Assembly: GCA_012295275.1 (NCBI GenBank)
Contig: CM022668.1
Location: 13,625,522 to 13,689,521, forward strand
Reading direction: 5' to 3'
DNA length: 64,000 nt
Source: Chrysomallon squamiferum
Taxonomy: Eukaryota; Mollusca; Gastropoda; Neomphalida; Peltospiridae
This document shows positions 36,662 through 47,700 of the stretch, one piece after another (within the stretch, counting starts at the first letter, position 1; each line of letters begins with the position of its first letter). The position numbers and the translations under genes were made by a program. The notes beneath the pieces were generated by a model, which saw only the letters and a program-made list of their open reading frames with translations, had not been told where the DNA came from and ran no database searches.

Positions 36662-37419
36662 TGTAATTGTGCCTATATTTCTGTAAGTCTATGTATCGGT
36701 ATAAGTATCCTTCTTCTTTTTCTCGTTTTTTCCTGCTCTTGTTATTGATTCAATTAAATAATCACTATCATCAACATTATGGTCACTTCAATTAACTTAC
36801 CCACTAATACCACGATATTACAACTACTATCATTACAACTCTACTCTTACTTCATCTCAAACCACTGTTACTGGTACAACCATTGTATCACACCCACTGA
36901 TATCACTCTCTACAAATACTATTACTACTCTCTCTAAAACTATTATTACTACTCGCTCTACAACTATTGTTACTTCTTCTTTACAAATACTGTTACCAGT
37001 CTCTATACAACTACTCTTACTACTCTCTCTGAAACTGCTAGGACTATTCTCTCTACAACTAATATTACTAATCTTGTAACAATTACTATTACCACTCTGT
37101 CTACAGCTACCATTACTACTATCTATACAACTAATATTACTACGTTCTACCAAATCTATTACTACTATCTCAATAACTAATATTATTCTACAATTATTAC
37201 TACTATCTCTACAGCTACTTCTACCACTCCTACTACTATTACATTAATTACTGGTTTAATTAATGCAACTGCTGTCACCAATAGTATTCTTGCGGCGACA
37301 TGGTGTAGTAAAAGTGTTAAAATATATACTACATGAATGGCGATTCAGCATTTACCATTTTGCGTATTTTTGAAATTTTTTTCTTGAATGATCAATATTA
37401 CAAACTGTGATACACATAC
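36662..37419 (-). other. duplicated intron without its GTPase exon
   Basis: From 36662 the sequence matches 32601 onward (TCTGTAAGTCTATGT, then the intron, then minisatellite at 36830-37240). Left of 36662 it matches 42990 leftward. The GTPase exon that would lie just left is absent. The right part (37240-37419) matches 8060-8235. Confidence 0.6.
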
Positions 37420-37600
37420 CCTTTGATAAATCTGAACCATATTTTGGCTCGACGTATTCTGACGGTTCGATTTCTTTTGATAGCTCGACTTGTGATTTCT
37501 GGACTTCTGGTGATCGTTCCACCTTTTTTGATGGCTGGACTCTTTGTAATGGCTGCACTTGTTTTGGTGGCTTCGTATGTGGTGGAGCTGCAGACTGAGA
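37420..37600 (-). CDS. long cassette exon U3 (phase 0 to phase 1)
   Basis: Minus strand, 181 bases: SQSAAPPHTKPPKQ, VQPLQRVQPSKK, VERSPEVQKSQVE, LSKEIEPSEYVE, PKYGSDLSK, then G|GTATGTG. It contains degenerate six-residue VxxSxE units like those at 8236-8422, to which it is homologous including the intron after it. It leaves in phase 1, as required to join GIMAP exon A at 32475. That would skip U0-U2 and the Tc1 and hAT relics, an intron of about 4.9 kb. The encoded segment is a flexible, Pro/Gln/Lys/Glu-rich tail. Confidence 0.55.
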
Positions 37601-38102
37601 CTTTTAAAAAGAAAGGTAAAATGAACATATAAAACGAAAATCAAAATTTTATTGCAAAATTACTGTATATCTATTTTAGATTGAATTTGTGTACATATGT
37701 GTGTACGCATACCTGCACATATTATGTAATATAACTTTATAAATATAAGATTTTATTTATTTTCTTATTCGAAAGCGGTGGTCTCTTTAAACAATTATTC
37801 ATTCATTTGTTGCTTATTTATGTATCTATCTCTGTAACTATCTATCTATTTATGTATCTATTTACTTATTTACCCCACTTATTCTTAGCATTTTGCTCAG
37901 ACTCGAATTATTATTATTATTTTTAAATCTGTTATTAGGTAAATAAGTAAAGTAATGATTTAATGATAATCACCTTTTGTTCTAAACGCTTCCCTAATTC
38001 AGAAATTGAAATATTTTCATCATCTAGAATATAATTCGAAAAGAGTAAGTTTTTGTCTCTGTATATAATTATATCTGTCTATCTATGTACGAATGTATGT
38101 AC

Positions 38103-38180
38103 CTTTTTTGATGGCTGGACTCTTTGTAATGGCTGCACTTGCTTTGGTGGCTTCGTATGTGGTGGAGCGGTAGACTGAGA
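38103..38180 (-). CDS. cassette exon U4 (78 bp, phase 0-0)
   Basis: Open: SQSTAPPHTKPPKQ then VQPLQRVQPSKK; AAAAAG|GTACAT donor. Identical in peptide to the start of U3 apart from one residue (T for A). Confidence 0.5.
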
Positions 38181-38413
38181 CTTTTAAAAAGAAAGGTAAA
38201 ATGAACATATAAAACGAAAACCAAAATTTTATTCCAAATTATTGTATATCTGTTTTTGATTGAATTTGTGTACATATGTGTGTACGCATACCTGCACATA
38301 TTATGTAATATAACTTTATAAATATAAGATTTTATTTATTTTCTTATTCGAAAGCGGTGATGTCTTTAAACAAATATTCATTCATTTGTTGCTTATCTAT
38401 CTATTTATGTATA

Positions 38414-38450
<37 letters not shown>

Positions 38451-38720
38451 CTATATCTACCTACCTATCTATCTATCTGTTTACTTATTTACCCCACTTA
38501 TTCTTAGCATTTTGCTCAGACACGAATTATTATTATTTTTTTTAAATCTGTTGTTAGGTAAATAAGTAAAGTAATGATTTAATGATAATCACCTTTTGTT
38601 CTAAACGCTTCCCTAATTCAGAAATTGAAATATTTTCATCATCTAGAATATAATTCGAAAAGAGTAAGTTGTTTTTCTGTGTATAATTATATCCGTCTAT
38701 CTATGTACGAATGTATTTAC

Positions 38721-38798
38721 CTTTTTTGATGGCTGGACTCTTTGTAATGGCTGCACTTGTTTTGCTGGCTTCGTATATGGTGAAGCGGTAGACTGAGA
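38721..38798 (-). CDS. cassette exon U5 (78 bp, phase 0-0)
   Basis: Open: SQSTASPYTKPAKQ then VQPLQRVQPSKK. Its donor is AAAAAG|GTAAAT, closest of all cassettes to the splice consensus. The peptide is the same as U8's. Confidence 0.5.
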
Positions 38799-39011
38799 CT
38801 TTTAAAAAGAAAGGTAAAATGAACATATAAAACGAAAATCAAAATTTTATTGCAAAATTACTGTATATCTATTTTTGATTGAATTTGTGTACATATGTGT
38901 GTACGCATACCTGCACATATTATGTAATATAACTTTATAAATATAAGATTTTATTTATTTTCTTATTCGAAAGCGGTGGTGTCTTTAAACAAATATTCAT
39001 TCATTTGTTGC

Positions 39012-39063
<52 letters not shown>

Positions 39064-39418
39064 GTATGTATCTATCTATCTATCTGTCTGTCTATCTATC
39101 TATCTATTTATGTATCTATCTATCTATCTATCTATCTATCAATCTCTGTATCTACCTACCTATCTATCTTTCTATTTACTTACTTACCCCACTTATTCTT
39201 AGCATTTTGCTCAGACACGAATTATTATTATTTTTATTTTAAATCTGTTATTAGTTAAATAAGTAAAGTAATGATTTAATAATAATCACCTTTTGTTCTA
39301 AACGCTTCCCTAATTCAGAAACTGAAATATTTTCATCATCTAGAATATAATTCGAAAAGTGTAAATTTTTGTCTCTGTATATAATTATATCCGTCTATCT
39401 ATGTACGAATGTATATAC

Positions 39419-39496
39419 CTTTTTTGATGACTGGACTCTTTGAAATGGCTGCACTTGTTTTGGTGGCTTCGTATGTGGTGGAGCGGTAGACTGAGA
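39419..39496 (-). CDS. cassette exon U6 (78 bp, phase 0-0)
   Basis: Open: SQSTAPPHTKPPKQ then VQPFQRVQSSKK (one Pro to Ser). Donor AAAAAG|GTATAT. Confidence 0.5.
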
Positions 39497-39702
39497 CTTT
39501 TAAAAAGAAAGGTAAAATGAACATATAAAACGAAATTCAAAATTTTATTGCACAATTACCGTATATCTATTTTTGATTGAATTTGTGTACATATGTGTGT
39601 ACGCATACCTGCACATAGTATAACTTTATAAATATAAGATTTTATTTATTTTCTTATTCGAAAGCGGTGGTGTCTTTAAACAATTATTTATTCTTTTGTT
39701 GC

Positions 39703-39769
<67 letters not shown>

Positions 39770-40030
39770 CCTACCTATCTATCTTTCTATTTACTTACTT
39801 ACCCCACTTATTCTTAGCATTTTGCTCAGACACGAATTATTATTATTTTTTTTAAATCTGTTATTAGTTAAATAAGTAAAGTAATGATTTAATAATGCTC
39901 ACCTTTTGTTCTAAACGCTTCCCTAATTCAGAAACTGAAATATTTCATCATCTAGAATATAATTCGAAAAGAGTAAGTTTTTGTCTCTGTATATAATTAT
40001 ATCCGTCTATCTATGTACGAATGTATGTAC

Positions 40031-40093
40031 CTTTTTTGATGGCTGGACTCTTTGAAATAGCTGCACTTGTTTTGGTGGAGCTGCAGACTGAGA
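40031..40093 (-). CDS. cassette exon U7 (63 bp, 15-base in-frame deletion)
   Basis: Open: SQSAAPPKQVQLFQRVQPSK then K. A 15-base deletion removes five residues but keeps phase 0-0. Donor AAAAAG|GTACAT. Confidence 0.5.
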
Positions 40094-40620
40094 CTTTTAA
40101 AAAGAAAGGTAAAAATGAACAAATAAAACGAAAATCAAAATTTTATTGCAAAATTACTGTATATCTGTTTTTGATTGAATTTGTGTACATATGTCTGTAC
40201 GCATACCTGCACATATTATGTAACATAACTTTATAAATATAAGATTTTATTTATTTTCTTATTCGAAATCGGTGTTCTCTTTAAAAAATTATGTATTCAT
40301 TTGTTGCTTATCTCCCTACCTATATGTCTATGTAGCTATCTATGTATCTATCTATCTATCTATCTATCTATATATCTGTTTACTTATTTACCCCACTTAT
40401 TCTTAGCGTTTTGTTCAGACACGAATTGTTATTATTTTTTTTTTAATCTGTTGTTAGGTAAATAAGTAAAGTAATGATTTAATGATAATCACCTTTTGTT
40501 CTAAACGCTTCCCTAATTCAGAAATTGAAATATTTTCATCATCTAGAATATAATTCGAAAAGAGTAAGTTGTTTTTCTGTGTATAATTATATCCGTCTAT
40601 CTATGTACGAATGTATGTAC

Positions 40621-40698
40621 CTTTTTTGATGGCTGGACTCTTTGTAATGGCTGCACTTGTTTTGCTGGCTTCGTATATGGTGAAGCGGTAGACTGAGA
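40621..40698 (-). CDS. cassette exon U8 (78 bp, phase 0-0), outermost
   Basis: Open, same peptide as U5 (SQSTASPYTKPAKQ, VQPLQRVQPSKK). Donor AAAAAG|GTACAT. Upstream of it the unit stops at about 41260 and the Tc1 relic follows, so the exon carrying the start codon was not found in this stretch. Confidence 0.5.
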
Positions 40699-41322
40699 CT
40701 TTTAAAAAGAAAGGTAAAATGAACAAATAAAACGAAAATCAAAATTGTATTGCAAAATTACTGTATATCTATTTTTGATTGAATTTGTGTACATATGTGT
40801 GTACGCATACCTGCACATATTATGTAATATAACTTTATAAATATAAGATTTTATTTATTTTCTTATTCGAAAGCGGTGGTCCGTTTAAACAATTATTCAT
40901 TCATTTGTTGCTTATTTATATATCTACGTATCTATCTCTCTATTTGTCTATCTATCTATATATCCATTTATCTATCTATTTATGTATCTATCTGTCTATC
41001 TACCTACCTATCTATGTATCTATTTACTCATTTAGCCCGCTTATTCTTAGCATTTTCCTGAGACACGAATTATTATTATTTTTTTTAATCTGTTGTTAGG
41101 TAAATAATTAAAGTAATGATTTAATGATGCTCACCTTTTGTTGAAAACGCTTCTTTAATTCAGAAACTGAAATATTTTCATCATCTAGAACAAAATTCGA
41201 AAAGTGTAAGTTTTTGTCTCTGTATATAATTGTATCCGTCTTATCTATGTACGAATGTATGTGTCAGTGTATGAATGAATGTTTGCATTTTTCTTACTAT
41301 ATATCTTGAAACCTATCTATTT

Positions 41323-42065
41323 ATACATGAGGACAAAAATAAGCAATACCCAATTCACAGACCTATAATGGTGTGAATTAAGAAAATAGCGCATTTTCCT
41401 GAATAATGTATTGCTGAATAACATGACTTTAGTGGAGGTACTGAATACACATACAACAACAAGCAGTGCTCGTGATATGTCATTGTTGAAATCAGGTTTG
41501 TTTTAATTATATGTCATATTCGCTCCTGTTAGTTTGCACTGAATATTCAGTATAATCATTGTCATGGCACGTCGTAAACTGTAAGACTCTACAACGTGAC
41601 AGATTATTGACATCAGAAATGCAGGACTGTCCCTCAGCCAAACTGGACGTCAATATCAGTGCAATATTTCTAGCATTTCAAGAGAGATAAACAAAAACAG
41701 GGTTGTCACTGATGTTAGAGATCGTCCAAGAGCTGGCAGAGCCCGGAAGACGACAATAAGAGATTACAGAACATAGCTGAGTCTTTCTAGATTCCTTTCA
41801 GGGAACACAAGCACGTCTTTGAAACAGCAGTGGTTACCAGGGACAGCTATTTTCTACAGTACTGTCAGGAATCTGCTAAAAGCAGAAAGATACAGGGCCA
41901 GAAGACAGATCAAATCTATAAAACTGTCTTCAGCTCAGAAAGCAGCACGACTTGTCTGATGTAATCAAAGTGTTCGCTGGAACACTGCAACTTTTCATAC
42001 GACAGCGCAGTGCTCATTGTTGCTTGAGATAAAGGTCTGCAAGTTACAGTGCCGTATTATCCTTA
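41323..42065 (+). pseudogene. Tc1-type transposon relic (duplicate of 35118-35850)
   Basis: Nearly the same sequence as the 35.1 kb relic, including its breaks (IIDIRNAGLSLSQTGRQ; the TAG after ITE/REYR-like stretch). It came by tandem duplication and not by a new insertion. Confidence 0.6.
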
Positions 42066-42109
42066 CTTCGAGCTTTTTTTGGCACTGATCATCCCCGACC
42101 GCCCCTCCG

Positions 42110-42760
42110 CGCCAATTTCAAACTCTCCTTTCGTGCAATGTATTGGAATAATATTATACATCAAGTAAATATTTGAGCAACAAAGAAAATAATATCATCT
42201 TATCAGACAACCTTTAATTAGCATGAAGCAAAGGCACATCAAAATATCGGTAGTGTACTGGAAAGTTAAAAACACCTATTCCTACAAAGGTATCTAGGTA
42301 CTTAAACATTTATCTCGTTAATGCGTGAACAAATTGATCTAGAATATTGTTAAAATTTAATTTCCAGAGGACAGATGAGTCTATATCCATTAATGCCAAA
42401 TCACTGAGCGTTTTATCTTTCAGACTCGATCAGAGGTAGGTGTTTAAGAGCAGAAAATGAGCTCTCTCCAAAACAGTTTGTATCGAGAAGTGATAAGGGA
42501 ATATATAAAAGATATATACATTTTTCGAAACGTTTCTTGCATTTAATTTTAGCAGTTTAAGATTGGGTCGGTGGGTGGGGGTAACCCCCATTCGGCCCTG
42601 AATATTTATCAAAATTTAGCATAAATTTACCCAGCATTTCTGTTTAATGTAGATTAACTCACCCTTAGCATCTCTCGTATCAACGAGAAAATTAATTTCA
42701 CTGACGCGCATGAAGCGTTTGCCGCGCACATAGTTATGTCATTTAACACCAAGAGAGAAA
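42110..42760 (-). pseudogene. hAT transposase relic (duplicate of 35900-36550)
   Basis: Same order of words as the 35.9 kb relic, with the same GGTCGGTGGGTGGGGG stretch near 42565. Followed by a (TAA)n tract at about 42795-42880, which is short in the other copy. Confidence 0.5.
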
Positions 42761-42794
42761 AAGAAATTGGTTGCAAATATCTGTTGTTAAATAA

Positions 42795-42811
42795 TAATGA
42801 TGATAATAATG

Positions 42812-42880
<69 letters not shown>
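42795..42880. repeat. (TAA)n microsatellite
   Basis: About 85 bases of nearly pure TAA. Poly-Asn (plus) and poly-Tyr (minus) ORFs over it are artefacts. Confidence 0.85.
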
Positions 42881-43199
42881 TTTCAAATTTAAAAAAAAAA
42901 GAACATGACCTGCACTAATACTAAGCCAGTAAATAATAATTTTTGATTGTAGTATTAAATATACTAATTCTATGTAAGAAATATAATCTTTTGTGTAATT
43001 CCCATTTCCAGTAGAATGTTGAGCTCTAATTAATACTGTTACATTATGGCTGCTTTGTTGTTGTTGCAGACACAATAAAAGAGAAAAGTGTTTGAGTGAT
43101 ACATTTTGTCATTGAAGGTTAAGTAGTAATAACTCGGTTATTGATGTGTTCCAAAGAATTAGTTCTCTTTAGCTGGATTACACTATTAATGGAGTAAGA

Positions 43200-43780
43200 A
43201 AACAAATATTTTCAGACAAATTTTAATTAGCATGAAGTAAAGCAATACCTGTACTTTACTGGTAAAGGTAAACAGAAATATGCCTATACAGTTATCTAGG
43301 TATACAAGAAAAGAAAAAAAAGCAAATTGTCAAACTTTAAACAAACTGATCCAGAATATTGTTAAAATTGAATTTCCAGATCACAGCAAGTTTGTACATG
43401 GATTAATGAGAAATTATTGAGCTTCTCATATTTGAGTGTGGATCACGTCTAACAGCAGAAAAAGATCTCTCTCCAGAACCGTTTGTGACGAGAAGTGACA
43501 AGTAAATAAGTAAACAAATGTCAATGTTTGGAAAAGTTTCTTGTGTTTCAGTTTTGATAATGTTGACCAGCAGGAAAATTAAAATTTGGAGGTGACTGTC
43601 AGGCATTCGGTCTATCTGTGATAGTACGTAAAAATTTCATATAAATTGACCCATAATTTATTTTTTATGTAGTTTATCGGATACTTAGGGTCTCTCGCAT
43701 CCAAGAGTATTTCTATAAATTAATTTCAGTGATGTGCGTGGAATATTTGTATTAACATTTAATACTAAAAAAAAAAAAAA
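43200..43780 (-). pseudogene. hAT transposase relic
   Basis: Minus-strand reading includes DICLLIYLSLLVTNGSGER then SFSAV, the hAT C-terminal dimerisation motif. It then loses frame. Same orientation as all other copies. Confidence 0.6.
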
Positions 43781-44442
43781 AATTGCATGTGTCCCTTCTC
43801 TTGGTCGGCCCCTAGGCTTCAACCTGGTCAGCTTTAGGGATAATGTCGCGATAGCTTTAATGCTCAAGGAAAATATATTTTTGGCTGAGGGAAAACGTAT
43901 TTCTCCGAAAATATTAATTTACTCTGGACAGAGTATCTACACAGGTTAGTGGCTTTATTAACTATTATTTCTTACTTCTAGGACCGACACATTCTTTTTT
44001 ACCTCATCTAATTAGTCTGTTAAGTTTTATATTATGTGAAACTGTGAACTATAATTATAATAATCTTGTCAGACACACACAACACATACGAATACACGAT
44101 CACAGAGACCGATACAGACCACAGAGCGTATAAATTAAACATACTATAATTTAGATATATACAAACAAACGACCTTTCCTTCAAAAATCAATCAGTATTT
44201 TGGTTACATATCAACGAAAAGCCTCTGTTTGAAGAATACATCAGTTATTCAGTTACAGAGAAATGAATGCTACCTTTTTCTAAAACAGACTAGTACTTTC
44301 TTTGAAAATCAAAATGTGTGTAGTTCTAAATATTTAATTCGATTGACAAAATAACAGCTTACTACTGCATAATTTTTATTTGCACAAATGTATTATTTAA
44401 TAGTGCTGTTTTGGACTTACATCCTAACAAAAAAAAAAAAAT

Positions 44443-44593
44443 ATATATATATAAAAATAAAAATAATAAAAATAAAAATAAAAATAAAAATAAAAATAAA
44501 AATAAAAATAAAAATAAAAAAAAAAAAAAATAAAAATAAAAATAAAAATAAAAATAAAAATAAAAATAAAAATAAAAATAAAAATAAAAAATA
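44443..44593. repeat. (AAATA)n microsatellite
   Basis: About 150 bases of AAATA units around a poly-A core near 44515-44530. Confidence 0.85.
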
Positions 44594-44721
44594 AAGTAAG
44601 ATAGTGTAACTAAAACAATGGTCATGCTGAGAATTAGGTTAAGATTACGAAAATTTCCTTATTAGTGGCAAATGCGTGGTGATCGTATTTTCTATCAAAA
44701 CATCCTAAGAATAAAGTAAAA

Positions 44722-44752
<31 letters not shown>

Positions 44753-47700
44753 AACAAAATAAAATAAGGAAGAAGTGATAGTAACTCATTTATTGACGCA
44801 TTTTTTCAAATAGTTAATTTCTTCTTAGCTGGATTATTTTATCTTTCTGTCTATCTATTTCTCTATCTGCCCATCCACCATCTATATGCATATAGATTTC
44901 TTTAATCCGGAAAAGTAATTTGTATTGATCAATAACATAATAGAGATATTTTAACTGATAAGTAAAGCCTAATAATATTTATGTGATAAATTTAGTTAAG
45001 TGTTGTGAAATGTTTCATTAAAATCTTCACTAATACCCTTTTCTGTCAATTACAAGTATTTTCTTCAAGCTATATTACTTTTCATTAATTAATTTATTTA
45101 TTTATTACAAGTTTAAGACATCCTACCCGAAGCCATATTTTATCTTTTCCCAAATATAATAAAATCGCAAAATTGAATTCAGTTCGGACTGTTCACCACA
45201 TAATTAGTTTGTGATAGCTGCTTGACGACAAATACAGCATAGTACTCTTTCTTGCATGAGATAAGGGTTGGCAAGATACAAGTGCCATAGGTAGGCCCTT
45301 AGACTTCCAGTTTTGGGGGGCCCCTCGACAACCCCCCCCCACCAACGCATCTCCTCGCGTATTTCAAGCTCTCCTTTCATAAAATGTATTGCAATAATAT
45401 TACAAATGACGTAATTAATGGTGTAACAAAGAAAATTATATCATCTTATCAGGCAATCTTTAATTTTTATCGTGGATTTTTGAACAACCTATTCTACATT
45501 TTTAATGCCAAATTACTGAGCTCTTCATCTTTCAGAGTCAATCATAGGTAATTCCTAATACATTTAAAAGTAGAAAAAGACTTCTCTACAGAGCAGTTTG
45601 TATCGAGAAGTGACAAGTAAACACGTAATCAAATGTACATGTATGAAAAGGTTTCTTGCATATCATTTCTAATAGTCTTGACCAGCTGAAAAATTTAGAT
45701 TAGGGGTGACCCCTACCCGATTAAGGGTGGGTTTTTTCAATATATATTTTGACATACAAAATAGTCACATACTATTGCATGATTTTTATTTGAGAAGATT
45801 ATTAGTTAATAGTAATGTATTCAACTAAACTATATCAATGTGTTAATAAATAAATAAATAACAAAAGTAATTAAAAAGTAATTATTAAAAATAACTAAAT
45901 AATGAAACAAAAAATAATAAAATAAAATAATATAACTAAAACAATCATGAAACCAATCTGCTACAAGAACAAACTCGTGTTTATGAGCCTTACTGACGAT
46001 ACAGTGTATGTAAGTGAAGTAAATATTCTGTTTAACTCTTTATAAATGCACTGATATGTGACATTTGATAGCGTTTCCTCTTGCAAATATCTGTTTCTCT
46101 AATATATTAGTCTCTGAGCATAGCTTATTAAATTACTTTTTTTTTTTATTAATTAATTGATTGATTAATTTATTTATTTCAAAATTATTAAATTTAAAAT
46201 GTCTTACCCGAAGCCATATTTTGACTTTTCCTCAAGTTAATAAAATCCCCAAATTGAATTCACTTCAGACTGTTGACCACATAATTAGTTTGTGATAACC
46301 GATTGACGACAAATACAACACTGTACTCGTTGTTGTTTTACATAAGGGTTGGCAAAACAGCTCTGTTCCCGAGGAAGACGTATTTACACGAAAATAGATT
46401 GTTTCGATCCACCAACTGTGCCGTATCGGATAACAGCTCTATTGACTATCTGGTCATGTATAATGTATAACAAAAAACAACGAGCAAACAGAGTGTGACA
46501 TAACTGATATTAATATTTTGAATTCATGTGTAAATTGTGAGTTTAAAACTAAAGTAATGATATAATAAACATGTTATTTTTGGTAGTATTAACTCACTTA
46601 TTGATGTATTTTTCAAAGAGTTGATTTTCTTTTAAAAACTGGATTGCTCTATGTGTCTCTCCCTCTATTTCTCTGTCTGCTCATCTGTCTTAAAAAATCA
46701 TTATTCATATAGATTCTTAAATGCTAGAATATTCGAAAAAGTAATTTGTATTGATGAATCCTATACTAGAAATATTTTAATTGATAAAAAAGAGACAAAT
46801 AATATTTAAGTGTTGTGAAATGTTTCATTATGAGCTATCGACATCTCCCAGCGACCCTCATCGCGAATTTCCCGCTGTCCGTTTATGAAAGTAATATTAC
46901 AAATAAAGTAATTAATGCATTAACAAAGACAATAATGTAATCTTTTCAGACAACCTTTAATTAGCATGAAGCAAAGCAATACAAAAAATACGAGTAATGT
47001 ACTATAAAATCAAACATACACATGCCAAAATAGGTATGAAGGTTCATAAATATTTCTAAAAACTGGTCCAGAATATTGTTAACATTTAATTTCAAGGCCA
47101 AATTGTTGAGCCTCTCATATTTCGGAGTCGATCAAGTTTAAGACCTCTCTCCAGAACAGTTTGCTACGAGAAGTGACGTAAACAAATGTACATTTGTAAA
47201 AGTTTCATGCATTTCATTTTTAACAATAATGACCAACTGACAAACTAAGATATGTGTGTGTGTGTGTGTGTGGGGATTACTCCTTGACTGTGCGTCGCGA
47301 TTTCACATAAACCTTTGTATGCTTTCTTTCTATAATAGTTCAGAGCACACACAGCGTTTCTCGTATCAAAGACGATTCTTATATGTTAATTTCACTGATG
47401 CACAGTGCTTGATTTGTACAAAGCATTAACATTTCAAAAAACAACAACAATAAAAAAAAAAAAAATAATATTAATAATATAATAATAATAATAATATATA
47501 TATATAAATTGCATGGTCCCTAGGCGCCAATTTGTCAGTCTTCGGGATAATGTGACACTGGTATCATAGCTTGGATCCTCAAGAAAAATATATTTATTGC
47601 TGACGGAAAATGTATTTCTCTGAAAATAACAATTAACTACCGACACATATTTTCCTATATCGGTTAACTGCTATATTTATTTTTACTTTTTACTTCTAGA

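Larger units (their letters stand above)
37420..41300 (-). repeat. tandem cassette array, second group (U3-U8)
   Basis: Six units of about 590-700 bases with the same flank words and (CTAT)n tracts as the first group: about 38396-38482, 39013-39175, 39702-39785 and weaker ones at 37820-37860, 40300-40375 and 40920-41025. Units U5 and U8 share variants (Tyr-Met-like changes in the exon, GTTTTTCTGTGTATAA in the flank), so pairs or triplets of units have been copied together. Confidence 0.7.

Noticed and set aside
33104-41300. Regular array with spaced short repeats, CRISPR-like at first sight
   Set aside because: Units are 590-730 bases with homologous spacers in an animal genome; these are tandem duplicates of an exon and its introns.
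42736-43075. Poly-Asn and poly-Tyr ORFs
   Set aside because: Artefacts of the (TAA)n tract at 42795-42880.
44362-44625. Phe/Tyr/Leu ORF and Lys/Ile ORF
   Set aside because: Artefacts of the (AAATA)n tract.
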